This document shows positions 8,792 to 17,704 of a stretch of DNA of 64,000 nt, piece after piece. Every line of letters starts with the position of its first letter. Position 1 is the stretch's first letter. The position numbers and the translations under genes are program-made. The DNA is from Pseudomonadales bacterium (GTDB lineage Bacteria; Pseudomonadota; Gammaproteobacteria; Pseudomonadales; Azotimanducaceae): the NCBI GenBank assembly GCA_041395945.1, contig JAWKZN010000001.1, positions 1,178,001-1,242,000 on the forward strand. The letters are read 5' to 3'. The notes beneath the pieces are model-generated. The model was not told where the DNA came from. It did no database searches and saw nothing but the letters and a program-made list of their open reading frames with translations.

Positions 8792-8856
8792 TCTCAATAC
8801 CTGTAGCCGATGACCTCAGTACATCGTGGCAGGTCACGCAATTTTCCAGAGAGCAA

Positions 8857-10095
8857 ATGGTCCGAAGAAATCTGGCAGGTCAATGCGCCCGTCTTCTCGG
8901 CGTCCTGGTTCTACTGCTACCTGGGATCACCTGGAGTGCAGAAATCCACCTCAGACCTGGGGATAACATCCATCTCGCACTGAGTGCCGCACAACCAGGC
9001 TCTGTTCTGTTTTTGACTTCGGGGATTCACGGTCCCATAGGTTCTATTCCTGGTCTGCGAGGCACTCCAGAACAGCCCATCCGGCTCATAGCCGAACCGG
9101 ATGCGGTGATTGATGCCGACGGCGCAATGGCTCTTCACCTGGGTAATGCTGCTCACGTTGTTCTTGAGAACATAGTGATCGAAAATTCCTTCCCCCACGG
9201 CATAAGCATCGACGATGGTGGAGATCACGCGACACCAGCCTCAGGTATCGTTCTCCGTAACGTAACGATCCGCAGGGTAGGGAAGGGCGGGAACAGTGAC
9301 TGCCTCAAGCTGTCCGGCGTTGATGATTTTCTGATCACCGGAAGCCGTTTCGAAGGGTGTGATCAGGGGGAGGGCATAGACATGGTGGGCTGCCACCATG
9401 GTCGCATCGAATCCAACCGCTTTGTGGGGATGCCCGGGACGGGGGTGCAGACTAAGGGTGGCAGCAGCGACATCATCGTGGCGCGAAACCGGTTTTCTGA
9501 TATCGGCCAGCGTGGCGTCAATCTGGGTGGACACACAGGTGAGCCCTATTTCCGACCATTGGATGCGAAGTTCGAGGCTGCCCGGGTGACTGTCGAGGCC
9601 AACGTCTTTGAGCGCATTGGAGATGCCGCCGTCGTCTACTCAGGCTGTGATTCCTGCCTGGTCGTCAACAATACCATCGTCCACGAGGATCGGGCGGCGA
9701 TCGCAATTGTTCAGGAGAATGCTGAGCGTGCTTCCGGACGTGGAGGTATCTTCGCGAGAAACCTTATTGTATTCAATACGTTGTGGATATTTCGTAAGCC
9801 TGGAATGAGGATTTCAGCGGATGCCGCTGGACAGTCTCACCGATTAATCGATAACGTCTGGGCATCCCAATGGCGCCAGGTTGACCCGGCGGAGCTGCCG
9901 GCTGGAACGCATCATCTGTTGAGTCCTGAGACGCTGTTTGTTGATCCGACCAGGGGTGATTTCCATCCGGGCCCGGGAAATCCGACGCGCGGGATCTCAG
10001 CAGATCCAATCTTCCTGCCCGATTCTGACTACGACGGACGGGCGTTCGATTCCGCAGATCCTGAGATAGGGGCTTTCGCCAGGGCGCGGGATTGA
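8857..10095 (+). CDS. secreted right-handed parallel beta-helix protein (pectate-lyase-like fold)
   Basis: From the ATG at 8857 (GAGAG just upstream) the 412-residue product starts with a signal peptide: RR near the start, a leucine-rich core LLGVLVLLLP, and a probable cleavage after TWSA. A TTG at 8788 would add 23 residues in front and hide the signal. The rest shows repeating short strands with turn residues (VVLENIVIENS, IVLRNVTIRR, FLITGSRFEG, GRIESNRFVG, IIVARNRFSD), typical of PbH1 repeats. Such proteins in polysaccharide loci are lyases or C5-epimerases acting in the periplasm. Catalytic residues cannot be assigned; the role here is inferred from context. Confidence 0.8.
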   Translation: MVRRNLAGQCARLLGVLVLLLPGITWSAEIHLRPGDNIHLALSAAQPGSVLFLTSGIHGPIGSIPGLRGTPEQPIRLIAEPDAVIDADGAMALHLGNAAHVVLENIVIENSFPHGISIDDGGDHATPASGIVLRNVTIRRVGKGGNSDCLKLSGVDDFLITGSRFEGCDQGEGIDMVGCHHGRIESNRFVGMPGTGVQTKGGSSDIIVARNRFSDIGQRGVNLGGHTGEPYFRPLDAKFEAARVTVEANVFERIGDAAVVYSGCDSCLVVNNTIVHEDRAAIAIVQENAERASGRGGIFARNLIVFNTLWIFRKPGMRISADAAGQSHRLIDNVWASQWRQVDPAELPAGTHHLLSPETLFVDPTRGDFHPGPGNPTRGISADPIFLPDSDYDGRAFDSADPEIGAFARARD

Positions 10096-10102
10096 CTCAG
10101 GC

Positions 10103-10840
10103 TCAGAGGCGGCCGCGCACCCAGTACCAGGCAATACCCAGGTACTCGTGGATCGCAAGATCAGACAGTTTGAGCTTGCCTGGGGAGGGCAGATATCCCA
10201 GCGGGTCGAGTGGAAACGGCGTGTAAAACTCTGTCGGCACCGCCAGGCAGTCACGCCCGGCGTGATGGAACGCCATCATGGCCCTGGGCATGTGCCCGGC
10301 GGAAGTAACCAGGGCACAGCGTTCCCCGGGTTGCACACTGTCAATCAGGGCCTGTGCACTGACTCCTGTATCTATGGCATCGCGATCCACGCGAATCTGT
10401 GCCGGGTTCATCCCCAGTGAAACGAGCACGTCTCGGATGGTGATGGAGGATCCAAGAGTCCCGCTGACCAGTACCCGAGCTTCCGGACGCACGTTTTCCA
10501 CGCGGAGCAGTTCAAGCACCCGATAGGCGGACGATTCATTCAGCCAGCTTGGCGGCGAGACGCTATCCAGAACGGACGCATACCCGGTCAGCACCACGAT
10601 GACATCAATATCTTCTAAGTCCTTGATATCTGTGACCGAAGGATAAGCACGCTCCAGCGGCCCCAGCAGAGAGTACGCAACAGGTCCCGAGCCGAACACC
10701 ACGTACACGGCAAGGGCTGAAATGGCGGCAACCTTGGACAGCCACCGGGTGCGTCGAAAGACTGCAAGCAGGGCTGCAACCACCAGCAGCACCACCATAA
10801 CCCCCGATGGCACCACAAAGTGCCCGATCAGATCAGCCAA
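10103..10840 (-). CDS. DUF218 (YdcF/ElyC/SanA-like) membrane protein
   Basis: A 245-residue protein with two N-terminal transmembrane segments, then a soluble DUF218 domain. It shows the family features: a conserved strand before the domain (DVIVVLTGY), a central ARVLVSGTLGS block, and VTSAGHMPRAMMAFHHAG. E. coli relatives (ElyC, SanA, YdcF) affect envelope integrity and polyprenyl-carrier metabolism; the activity is not settled. It faces the beta-helix gene tail to tail (7 bases apart) and is divergent from the sugar transferase at 11106. Confidence 0.8.
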   Translation of the reverse strand: MADLIGHFVVPSGVMVVLLVVAALLAVFRRTRWLSKVAAISALAVYVVFGSGPVAYSLLGPLERAYPSVTDIKDLEDIDVIVVLTGYASVLDSVSPPSWLNESSAYRVLELLRVENVRPEARVLVSGTLGSSITIRDVLVSLGMNPAQIRVDRDAIDTGVSAQALIDSVQPGERCALVTSAGHMPRAMMAFHHAGRDCLAVPTEFYTPFPLDPLGYLPSPGKLKLSDLAIHEYLGIAWYWVRGRL

Positions 10841-10859
10841 CCACCACCACCTTATTGCG

Positions 10860-10875
10860 CATAATACATATTATG
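10860..10875. promoter_or_regulatory. AT-rich palindrome in the divergent promoter region
   Basis: CATAAT and ATTATG form perfect 6-base arms around a 4-base centre, 20 bases in front of the DUF218 gene and 230 bases in front of the sugar transferase. The arms also resemble -10 hexamers on both strands. The 9-mer GCATAATAC at 10859-10867 recurs at 61418-61426, in front of the tviB-like gene. Promoter function is inferred. Nothing else is visible in 10876-11105. Confidence 0.35.
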
Positions 10876-11105
10876 TTAAATATGAACACATCCCAGAGCC
10901 ACCCAACCCCTCTCAGGCTGATTCTCACGCCACTCCCGGATTTCCTCATCCCCATGCTCCACAGCTCTGCCAATCACGGCCTTGTAAGCAACTCATCCCT
11001 GCAATAAGTCCCCTGCCTGTCATCACCTTACAAACTTCTGGAACGCCAGACCATCCGTTGTAGGAAAATGCGCGGACTCCAGTTGCTCGACGAGGGATCT
11101 GCACG

Positions 11106-12530
11106 GTGCCACATATTCGTATCCTGCGGCACTATCTGCATACTTCGCTCGTCATTCTTGCTTTTTCTGAGGCGCTGATCTGCATTGGCGCTGCGTATCT
11201 CGGTTACTACACCCGCTTCCAGTCGTTTCCAGAGCCGCTGGTTTTTCTTGACAGTGCGCTGACGCTCTCTGCTGTTTTCGTCGCCGGCATGATCGCCATG
11301 GGCGTCTATGAGTCCCGGATCCGTGAAGGCATGACGGGGATGTCTCTGCGGACCGCGGTTGCGGTGTTTCTGCTCGGCACGTCGGGTCTTGCTGTTCTGT
11401 CCTACATCTTTCCATCTCTCCAGATTGGTCGCGGTGTGCTGCTGTTTGCTGCGATCGAAGCATTCATACTCATCACCCTGTTTCGCTGGCTTGTCTTCAG
11501 TGTCCTGGATGAGGATTCATTCAAGAAGACGGTGGTCGTGCTCGGCATTGGTGAGCGGGCCACCAAGATAGCCGCGCGGATGAGACGACGTGTGGACCAG
11601 AGGGCCTTCAAACTGCTGGGTTTCATGGATCCCAGCAATTCCGAGATCGACGATCGAGTGTCTGCATTTGGTGGCAGGATCATCCGCACCGATCAGAAGC
11701 TGGCCGACTTCTGCGAGACCAATCGGGTGGACGAAATCGTGGTCGCCATGGATGAGCGGCGTCGGAATCGCACGGCGGGAGGCGGTCTCCCGCTCGAAGA
11801 ACTGATGGACTGCAGAGTAGCCGGGGTGCAGATCTGCGATGTGCAGCAGTTCATCGAAAGGGAGGCTGGCAGAATCGATGTGGATCTGTTGCGGCCCTCC
11901 TGGGTCGTGTTCTCCGATGGATTTATCATGAATTCCTGGCGGGCCTTCACAAAACGCACCTTCGATCTGCTGGCGAGTCTTTTCCTGCTGCTCTTCACCT
12001 GGCCATTCATGCTGCTGGCGGCCATCGCCATACGGCTGGAAAGCGGTCGAGGCGCACCAATTCTCTATCGACAGACGCGCACAGGATTGGACGGCGCGCC
12101 CTTCGATGTCTTCAAATTCCGCAGTATGCGCACCGATGCCGAGGCGGCCGGCAAGGCGCAGTGGGCGCAGCAGAATGACCCTCGGGTAACGCGGGTCGGA
12201 TCGGTCATTCGAAAAACACGGATCGACGAACTGCCGCAGCTGTTCAACGTGTTTCGCGGTGAAATGAGCTTTGTCGGCCCGCGGCCGGAGCGTCCCATGT
12301 TCGTGGAAGATCTGACCCGTTCGATTCCCTTCTATGAACACCGACACCGTGTGAAGCCGGGGATCACCGGCTGGGCACAGCTCTGCTATCCCTACGGGGC
12401 CTCCGTGGAGGACGCTAAGGAGAAGCTGCAGTACGATCTTTATTATTTAAAAAACAATAGCTTATTGCTGGATCTGATTATTTTACTTCAAACCGTTGAG
12501 GTGGTCCTCATCGGTGATGGTGCCCGCTGA
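11106..12530 (+). CDS. polyprenyl-phosphate sugar-1-phosphate transferase, PEP-CTERM/exosortase-associated type
   Basis: A 474-residue enzyme that starts glycan assembly by moving a sugar-1-phosphate to undecaprenyl phosphate. The N-terminal half has several membrane helices and a Rossmann-like domain (VVVLGIGERATKIAARMRRR). The C-terminal catalytic half shows KRTFDLLASLF, YRQTRTG, FKFRSMRTDAE, TRIDELPQLFNVF and FVGPRPERP. The overall layout fits the sugar transferases that accompany exosortase loci. The start is GTG with GAGGGA about 10 bases upstream. The last 80 bases are unusually AT-rich although they encode a conserved motif. carA follows after 29 bases. Confidence 0.88.
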   Translation: MPHIRILRHYLHTSLVILAFSEALICIGAAYLGYYTRFQSFPEPLVFLDSALTLSAVFVAGMIAMGVYESRIREGMTGMSLRTAVAVFLLGTSGLAVLSYIFPSLQIGRGVLLFAAIEAFILITLFRWLVFSVLDEDSFKKTVVVLGIGERATKIAARMRRRVDQRAFKLLGFMDPSNSEIDDRVSAFGGRIIRTDQKLADFCETNRVDEIVVAMDERRRNRTAGGGLPLEELMDCRVAGVQICDVQQFIEREAGRIDVDLLRPSWVVFSDGFIMNSWRAFTKRTFDLLASLFLLLFTWPFMLLAAIAIRLESGRGAPILYRQTRTGLDGAPFDVFKFRSMRTDAEAAGKAQWAQQNDPRVTRVGSVIRKTRIDELPQLFNVFRGEMSFVGPRPERPMFVEDLTRSIPFYEHRHRVKPGITGWAQLCYPYGASVEDAKEKLQYDLYYLKNNSLLLDLIILLQTVEVVLIGDGAR

Positions 12531-12559
12531 GACTCCGTGATTCAGGTCAGGATTTCGAC

Positions 12560-13666
12560 ATGCATGTGGCTTTAGTCCTCGAAGACGGCACGACGCTCCA
12601 CGGAACCGGCTTTGGCGCCGACAGGACCGTCGCAGGTGAAGTGGTCTTCAATACCGCGATGGCGGGTTATGTCGAGACTCTCACGGACCCCTCCTACAAA
12701 GGCCAGATCCTCGTCTGCACCTATCCTCTGATCGGCAGTTACGGTGTCCCCGGGCAGCGAGCGCCGAATGATCTGGCGGAGCCTTTCGAGTCGGATCGGA
12801 TTCAGGTCCAGGGTCTTATCGTGCAGAACTATGTGGATGGCTACAGCCACCATTCGGCCGGTCGCTCGCTGGCTGAGTGGCTGAAATCGGAAGACATTCC
12901 TGCCCTCACCGGCGTCGACACCCGCACCCTCACCCGCCGGCTGCGCGAACACGGCACCATGAAGGGCTGGCTGTATCCGTCGGAGCAGAATCTGACCGAC
13001 GCCCGGCAGTCTGCCGAGTCCGTCAACATGCAGTCAGACGTGTTCAAGCTGGTCGCACCGGAGCGCACGAAACGCTACGGCGAAGGGTCGCTGAAAGTCC
13101 TGCTGGTCGATGTCGGCGCCAAGGACAACATCGTCCGCTCCCTGGTGCGCCGGGGTGTCACCGTAATCCGGGCGCCCTGGCATCAGGATCTGAAGCAGTA
13201 TGCGGAAGAGGTCGACGGTGTGATGATCGGCAATGGTCCGGGGGATCCTGCCGATCTGCTGCCTCTGGTCGAGCAGGTGCGCTGGTATCTGCATCATCCC
13301 CGCCGCATGCCCGTGTTCGGTATCTGCCTGGGCAATCAGATCCTCGCCCTGGCCGCCGGTGCATCCACCTACAAGCTGCCCTACGGTCACCGCGGCGTGA
13401 ATCAGCCGGTTCAGGATGTCCTCTCCCGCCGCTGCTACATCACCAGCCAGAATCATGGCTATGCGGTGAAAGACCAGTCACTCCCGGCCGACTGGGAGCC
13501 CTGGTTCATCAACATCAACGATGGCACCAACGAAGGCATTCGATCGAAGACGGGCCCTTACCGGGGCGTGCAGTTTCATCCCGAGGCGAAGCCCGGGTCG
13601 GAAGATACCGGGTTCCTCTTCGATGACTTCATCCGGCTGATCAAGTCCCAGAGGGATCGCTCATGA
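12560..13666 (+). CDS. carA: carbamoyl-phosphate synthase small subunit (glutaminase)
   Basis: A 368-residue class I glutamine amidotransferase that frees ammonia for carbamoyl phosphate synthesis (pyrimidines and arginine). The N-terminal CarA domain begins LVLEDGTTLHGTGFGA; the nucleophile Cys256 lies in FGICLGNQ, and the oxyanion block is VMIGNGPGDP. The catalytic His-Glu pair is in VQFHPEA. The length is as usual. It overlaps carB by 4 bases (ATGA), so the two are coupled. It may be read through from the sugar transferase; no obvious separate promoter or arginine box is visible in the short gap. Confidence 0.97.
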   Translation: MHVALVLEDGTTLHGTGFGADRTVAGEVVFNTAMAGYVETLTDPSYKGQILVCTYPLIGSYGVPGQRAPNDLAEPFESDRIQVQGLIVQNYVDGYSHHSAGRSLAEWLKSEDIPALTGVDTRTLTRRLREHGTMKGWLYPSEQNLTDARQSAESVNMQSDVFKLVAPERTKRYGEGSLKVLLVDVGAKDNIVRSLVRRGVTVIRAPWHQDLKQYAEEVDGVMIGNGPGDPADLLPLVEQVRWYLHHPRRMPVFGICLGNQILALAAGASTYKLPYGHRGVNQPVQDVLSRRCYITSQNHGYAVKDQSLPADWEPWFININDGTNEGIRSKTGPYRGVQFHPEAKPGSEDTGFLFDDFIRLIKSQRDRS

Positions 13667-16600
13667 TCGGCCACTTCGTCCCCCGCAAGCCCGAGCGGGT
13701 GCTTATCCTTGGCTCCGGCGCCCTGCAGATCGGTCAGGCCGGTGAGTTCGACTACTCCGGCTCCCAGGCGCTCAAAGCGCTGAAAGAGGAAGGGGTGGCA
13801 ACGGTGCTGCTCAACCCCAATATCGCCACCATCCAGACCAGTAAGGATCTTGCCGACAAGGTCTATCTCCTGGCGGTCACACCGCAGATCGTCGAAGACA
13901 TCATCGTCAAAGAAAAGATCGATGCCATTCTGCTCAGTTTCGGCGGACAGACGGCTTTGAATTGCGGTGTTGCCCTGTACCGGGCCGGTACTCTGGAGCG
14001 CCTCAATGTCAGAGTCCTGGGTACACCGGTCGAGTCGATTCTCGATACCGAAGATCGCCAGCTGTTCAAGGATCGGCTGAACGAAATCGGTGTGAAGACG
14101 GCCGTCAGTTATGCCTGCACGACCGTCGCGGAGGCCCGGACCGCGGCAACAACCATCGGCCTGCCGGTGATGCTGCGCGGTGCTTTTTCTCTGGGGGGTA
14201 AGGGCAGCGGCATCGTCAATACACCCGAAGAACTCGAGCGCGCGCTGCGTCGTGCGTTTGCCGGCGGCATCCCGCAGGTTCTGGTGGAGGAGTGTCTGCG
14301 CGGCTGGAAGGAAATTGAATACGAGGTGGTGCGAGACGGCCGGGATAACTGCATCACTGTGTGCAACATGGAGAATTTTGATCCCCTGGGCATTCATACC
14401 GGGGAGTCGATCGTGGTCGCCCCTTCCCAGACCCTGGACGATGCCGAGTATCAGCAGCTGCGGACGATCGCCATCGACACGGTCCGGCATCTGGGCATCG
14501 TTGGCGAGTGCAATATCCAGTACGCGCTGGATCCGGACAGCCGCGACTATCGCGTGATCGAAGTCAACGCGCGGCTTTCACGCTCCAGCGCGCTGGCCAG
14601 CAAAGCAACCGGCTACCCGCTGGCCTATGTGGCCGCAAAAATCGCATTGGGCTATACCCTGCCGGAAATTCCGAATGGGATTACCCGCAAGACGTCGGCG
14701 TTTTTTGAACCGGCACTCGATTACCTGGTGTGCAAGATCCCCCGCTGGGATCTGAACAAGTTTCACGGTGCTTCAATGCGCATCGGCAGTGAGATGAAGA
14801 GTGTCGGTGAAGTAATGGCGATCGGCCGCTCCTTCCCCGAGGTCATTCAGAAAGCGCTGCGCATGCTGGACATCGGTGTTGATGGCCTGGATCCGGATGC
14901 CTTTGATCCACCGGATCCCGCGAACCGGGATTTCGGCACGCCAACACCGACCCGGATTTTCGCCATCGCGAAAGCCCTGGAGTCGGGTGTCAGCGTCGAT
15001 GCGATATTCGAATCGAGCAGGATCGACCGCTGGTTCCTCTACGGACTGAAACAGATCGTCGAAGAGCGCCAGCGTCTGCGCACGACCGCAGATCCGCTGG
15101 CGGCCGATTCGCTCCGCGCAGCGAAAAAGTTGGGCTTCTCCGATCGCGCCATTGCCGCGCTGGTGGGTTCCGAAGCCGCAGCGATCCGGGAAATCCGCTA
15201 TCAGCACGACATTCTGCCGAGGTTCTCCCAGATCGACACCATGGCGGCGGAATTTCCCGCGGAAACGAACTACCTCTATTCAACCTACTCGGCCCTGCAG
15301 GACGATGTGCAGCCCTCCGGCAAGCGCAAAGTCATGGTGCTCGGCTCCGGCCCCTATCGGATCGGCTCGAGTGTCGAGTTCGACTGGTGTGCGGTCAACG
15401 CAGCGAATGCCGCGAGTAAACTGGGTTACGAGACCATCATGGTCAACTACAACCCGGAAACGGTCAGCACCGACTACGATGTCTGCGACAAACTGATCTT
15501 CGATGAGATCAGTCTCGAGTCCGTGCTGGATATCTATGCCCGCGAGCAGCCGGAAGGTGTGGTTGTGAACATGGGCGGACAGATTCCCAACAACCTGGCG
15601 CTGCGCCTGCATCAGGCCGGTGTCAACATCCTCGGCACGCACCCGGAAAACATCGATCGGGCGGAAGACCGGAGCAAGTTCAGCGCCCTGCTCGATCGCC
15701 TCGGCATCGATCAGCCGGCCTGGTTTCATGTCACCGACATGCATGACCTCGAAAAAACGGTGGGCGATCTTGGCGGCTTCCCCGTGCTCGCCCGGCCGAG
15801 TTACGTGCTCAGCGGTGCCGCGATGAGCGTTGCTCACGAAGCGAACGAACTGCGGCGCATTCTCGAGCGTGCCAGAGATGTTTCCGCAGAACATCCGGTG
15901 GTGGTGTCGAAGTTCGAAACCCACGCGCGGGAAGTGGAGATCGACGCGGTTGCCGATGACGGCGAGCTGATTCTGTGGGCAATCAGCGAACACGTGGAAG
16001 ATGCTGGCGTGCACAGCGGCGATGCCACTCTGGTGCTGCCGCCCCAGACCCTCTATATGGCAACGATCCGCCGGGTGAAGCAGATCGCGGTGGCGATCGC
16101 GCGGTCACTGAACATCACCGGGAGTTTCAATATCCAGTTTCTGGCAAAGCACAACGCGGTAAAGGTCATCGAATGCAATCTGCGCGCATCCCGCAGTCTG
16201 CCCTTCGTCTCCAAAGTCACCGGGACCAATTTCGCCGAGGAAGCGATGCGCCGGATGCTGGGTCATTCCCGGGAGATTTCGGTCAACGCGCTGGATCTCG
16301 ACTATGTCGGTGTCAAAGTACCGATGTTTTCCTTTTCGCGGCTCGAAGGCGCCGACCCGCTTCTTGGTGTGGAGATGGCCAGCACGGGTGAAGTGGGCTG
16401 CATCGGCGTGGACTTCCACGAAGCCCTGCTCCAGGGTCTGCTCGCCACGGGATTCAACTTCCCGAAACGGGGCGTGCTGCTGTCACTTGGCCCCGTTGAA
16501 GACAAGTACTGGTTTGCAGATGAAGCCAGGGTGATCTCGGAACGGCTCGGTCTGACGATCTATGCCACCCCGGGTACCGCAGCGATACTCCAGAGTCTGG

Positions 16601-16899
16601 ACGTCCCCTGCTCGGTGATCGGCAAGGGCGAGGAGCACCAGAAGGAACTCAACGATCTCTTCGACCGGGGTGCCATCGATCTGGTGATCAATGTACCCAG
16701 GGAATACGACAAGCTGGGCCGGCCGGACGGCTATCTCATCCGCCGGATGGCCATCGACAACGGTGTGCCCCTGTTTACCGACCGTCAGCTGGCCCGCGCA
16801 CTGGTCGATGCACTGCTCAACAGGACACCGGAATCCCTGTCAGTGATGGCGCTGGGCGAACATGGCGGCATTGACCCCTACCCCACCATCCTCCGCTAG
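13663..16899 (+). CDS. carB: carbamoyl-phosphate synthase large subunit
   Basis: A 1078-residue enzyme with the expected internal duplication of two ATP-grasp halves. Each half begins with a matching block: VLILGSGALQIGQAGEFDYSG near residue 10 and VMVLGSGPYRIGSSVEFDW near residue 555. Each half has a NARLSRSSALASKATGYP or NLRASRSLPFVSKVTG motif for ATP and metal. The C-terminal 140 residues form the MGS-like allosteric domain (LSLGPVEDKYW; INVPREYDK). Makes carbamoyl phosphate from bicarbonate, ammonia and 2 ATP with CarA. Full length, no anomalies. Confidence 0.97.
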   Translation: MIGHFVPRKPERVLILGSGALQIGQAGEFDYSGSQALKALKEEGVATVLLNPNIATIQTSKDLADKVYLLAVTPQIVEDIIVKEKIDAILLSFGGQTALNCGVALYRAGTLERLNVRVLGTPVESILDTEDRQLFKDRLNEIGVKTAVSYACTTVAEARTAATTIGLPVMLRGAFSLGGKGSGIVNTPEELERALRRAFAGGIPQVLVEECLRGWKEIEYEVVRDGRDNCITVCNMENFDPLGIHTGESIVVAPSQTLDDAEYQQLRTIAIDTVRHLGIVGECNIQYALDPDSRDYRVIEVNARLSRSSALASKATGYPLAYVAAKIALGYTLPEIPNGITRKTSAFFEPALDYLVCKIPRWDLNKFHGASMRIGSEMKSVGEVMAIGRSFPEVIQKALRMLDIGVDGLDPDAFDPPDPANRDFGTPTPTRIFAIAKALESGVSVDAIFESSRIDRWFLYGLKQIVEERQRLRTTADPLAADSLRAAKKLGFSDRAIAALVGSEAAAIREIRYQHDILPRFSQIDTMAAEFPAETNYLYSTYSALQDDVQPSGKRKVMVLGSGPYRIGSSVEFDWCAVNAANAASKLGYETIMVNYNPETVSTDYDVCDKLIFDEISLESVLDIYAREQPEGVVVNMGGQIPNNLALRLHQAGVNILGTHPENIDRAEDRSKFSALLDRLGIDQPAWFHVTDMHDLEKTVGDLGGFPVLARPSYVLSGAAMSVAHEANELRRILERARDVSAEHPVVVSKFETHAREVEIDAVADDGELILWAISEHVEDAGVHSGDATLVLPPQTLYMATIRRVKQIAVAIARSLNITGSFNIQFLAKHNAVKVIECNLRASRSLPFVSKVTGTNFAEEAMRRMLGHSREISVNALDLDYVGVKVPMFSFSRLEGADPLLGVEMASTGEVGCIGVDFHEALLQGLLATGFNFPKRGVLLSLGPVEDKYWFADEARVISERLGLTIYATPGTAAILQSLDVPCSVIGKGEEHQKELNDLFDRGAIDLVINVPREYDKLGRPDGYLIRRMAIDNGVPLFTDRQLARALVDALLNRTPESLSVMALGEHGGIDPYPTILR

Positions 16900-16964
16900 G
16901 GTTCTCTGGCCGGAGGTTCCCTGGGCGCCGAAAAGCGGCTTCAAATCGGGGTAGACTTGCCGCC

Positions 16965-17408
16965 ATGGCAGAAGCAGATCCAGACCCGACCACAGATTCG
17001 ACCGACACTGCCCCAACCGCAGACTCCCGCCTGCACCTGCTGTGGGATGTGCTGGCCTTCCAGTTCAAGCTGGTAGCAGACGGTCTGCGGGACGTCCTCC
17101 TCAGTCCCCTCTCCCTTTTCTCCGCCGTTCTCGGTCTCATCAGCGGCGGAGACGATCCTTATCGGTACTTCCGCCAGGTCCTGAAGTTCGGCCGCCGCAC
17201 CGAGATCTGGATCAATCTGTTCGGTTATCGCAAACACTCGGGCACTTCGGATGATTTCATAGCCCCGCTCAAGGAGCGGGTCATTTCCGAGGCCCGGAGT
17301 AATCCGTGGCTCAGCAAGGCAGGCAAGGGAATTAACAGAAAGCTCGATGACGTAAATTCTGAACTCGGACGCAAATCCCGCAGGATGCCGCCTGACGATT
17401 CCGGCTGA
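16965..17408 (+). CDS. hypothetical protein, about 147 residues
   Basis: I do not recognise a named family. The first 20 residues are acidic and threonine-rich, followed by amphipathic or hydrophobic segments (LHLLWDVLAFQFKLVADGLRD; LSPLSLFSAVLGLI) that could lie against or cross the membrane. A basic C-terminal third follows, with EARSNPWLSKAGKGINRKLDD. It sits 65 bases after carB on the same strand. The segment with FQFKLVADGLRDVLLSPLSL looks conserved in character, and the base composition fits the neighbourhood, so it is probably a real gene. Confidence 0.6.
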   Translation: MAEADPDPTTDSTDTAPTADSRLHLLWDVLAFQFKLVADGLRDVLLSPLSLFSAVLGLISGGDDPYRYFRQVLKFGRRTEIWINLFGYRKHSGTSDDFIAPLKERVISEARSNPWLSKAGKGINRKLDDVNSELGRKSRRMPPDDSG

Positions 17409-17491
17409 CCGTCTGTCCCCCGCGGTTCGACGGATAATCCTTTCTCGACTACCTTTTGAAATGAGGTCAGAAGCAAACGAGTGTCACACCG

Positions 17492-17704
17492 ATGCACCCG
17501 GGTCGAATTCTGTGCCTGTGTTTTCTGGTATCGATGGTCGCGGGCTGCGAAAGCAGGCTGGCCGGTCTGAGCGATACCGAACTCCAGGACAACGTCCACG
17601 AATGCAATACCCAGTCGAGTCAGTCGCCCGGGTTCGCCATCAGTTGCGACAACTACCGGCGCGAGTGCGAACGACGTCGTGAGGCGGGTCGTTACGTGTG
17701 CTGA
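17492..17704 (+). CDS. small lipoprotein, 70 residues
   Basis: The N terminus MHPGRILCLCFLVSMVAGC has one arginine, a hydrophobic core and a lipobox (VAGC), so the mature protein would begin at Cys19 with a lipid anchor. The mature part is 52 residues, acidic then basic, with four more cysteines (HECN, SCDN, RECE and the C-terminal Cys), suggesting disulphides in the periplasm. It overlaps the next gene by 7 bases, indicating a two-gene unit. No function is recognised. Confidence 0.6.
   Translation: MHPGRILCLCFLVSMVAGCESRLAGLSDTELQDNVHECNTQSSQSPGFAISCDNYRRECERRREAGRYVC

Noticed and set aside
12877..13626. Frame of 249 codons overlapping carA on the same strand
   Set aside because: A GC-rich shadow of carA, rich in Arg and Ala with no recognisable motif.
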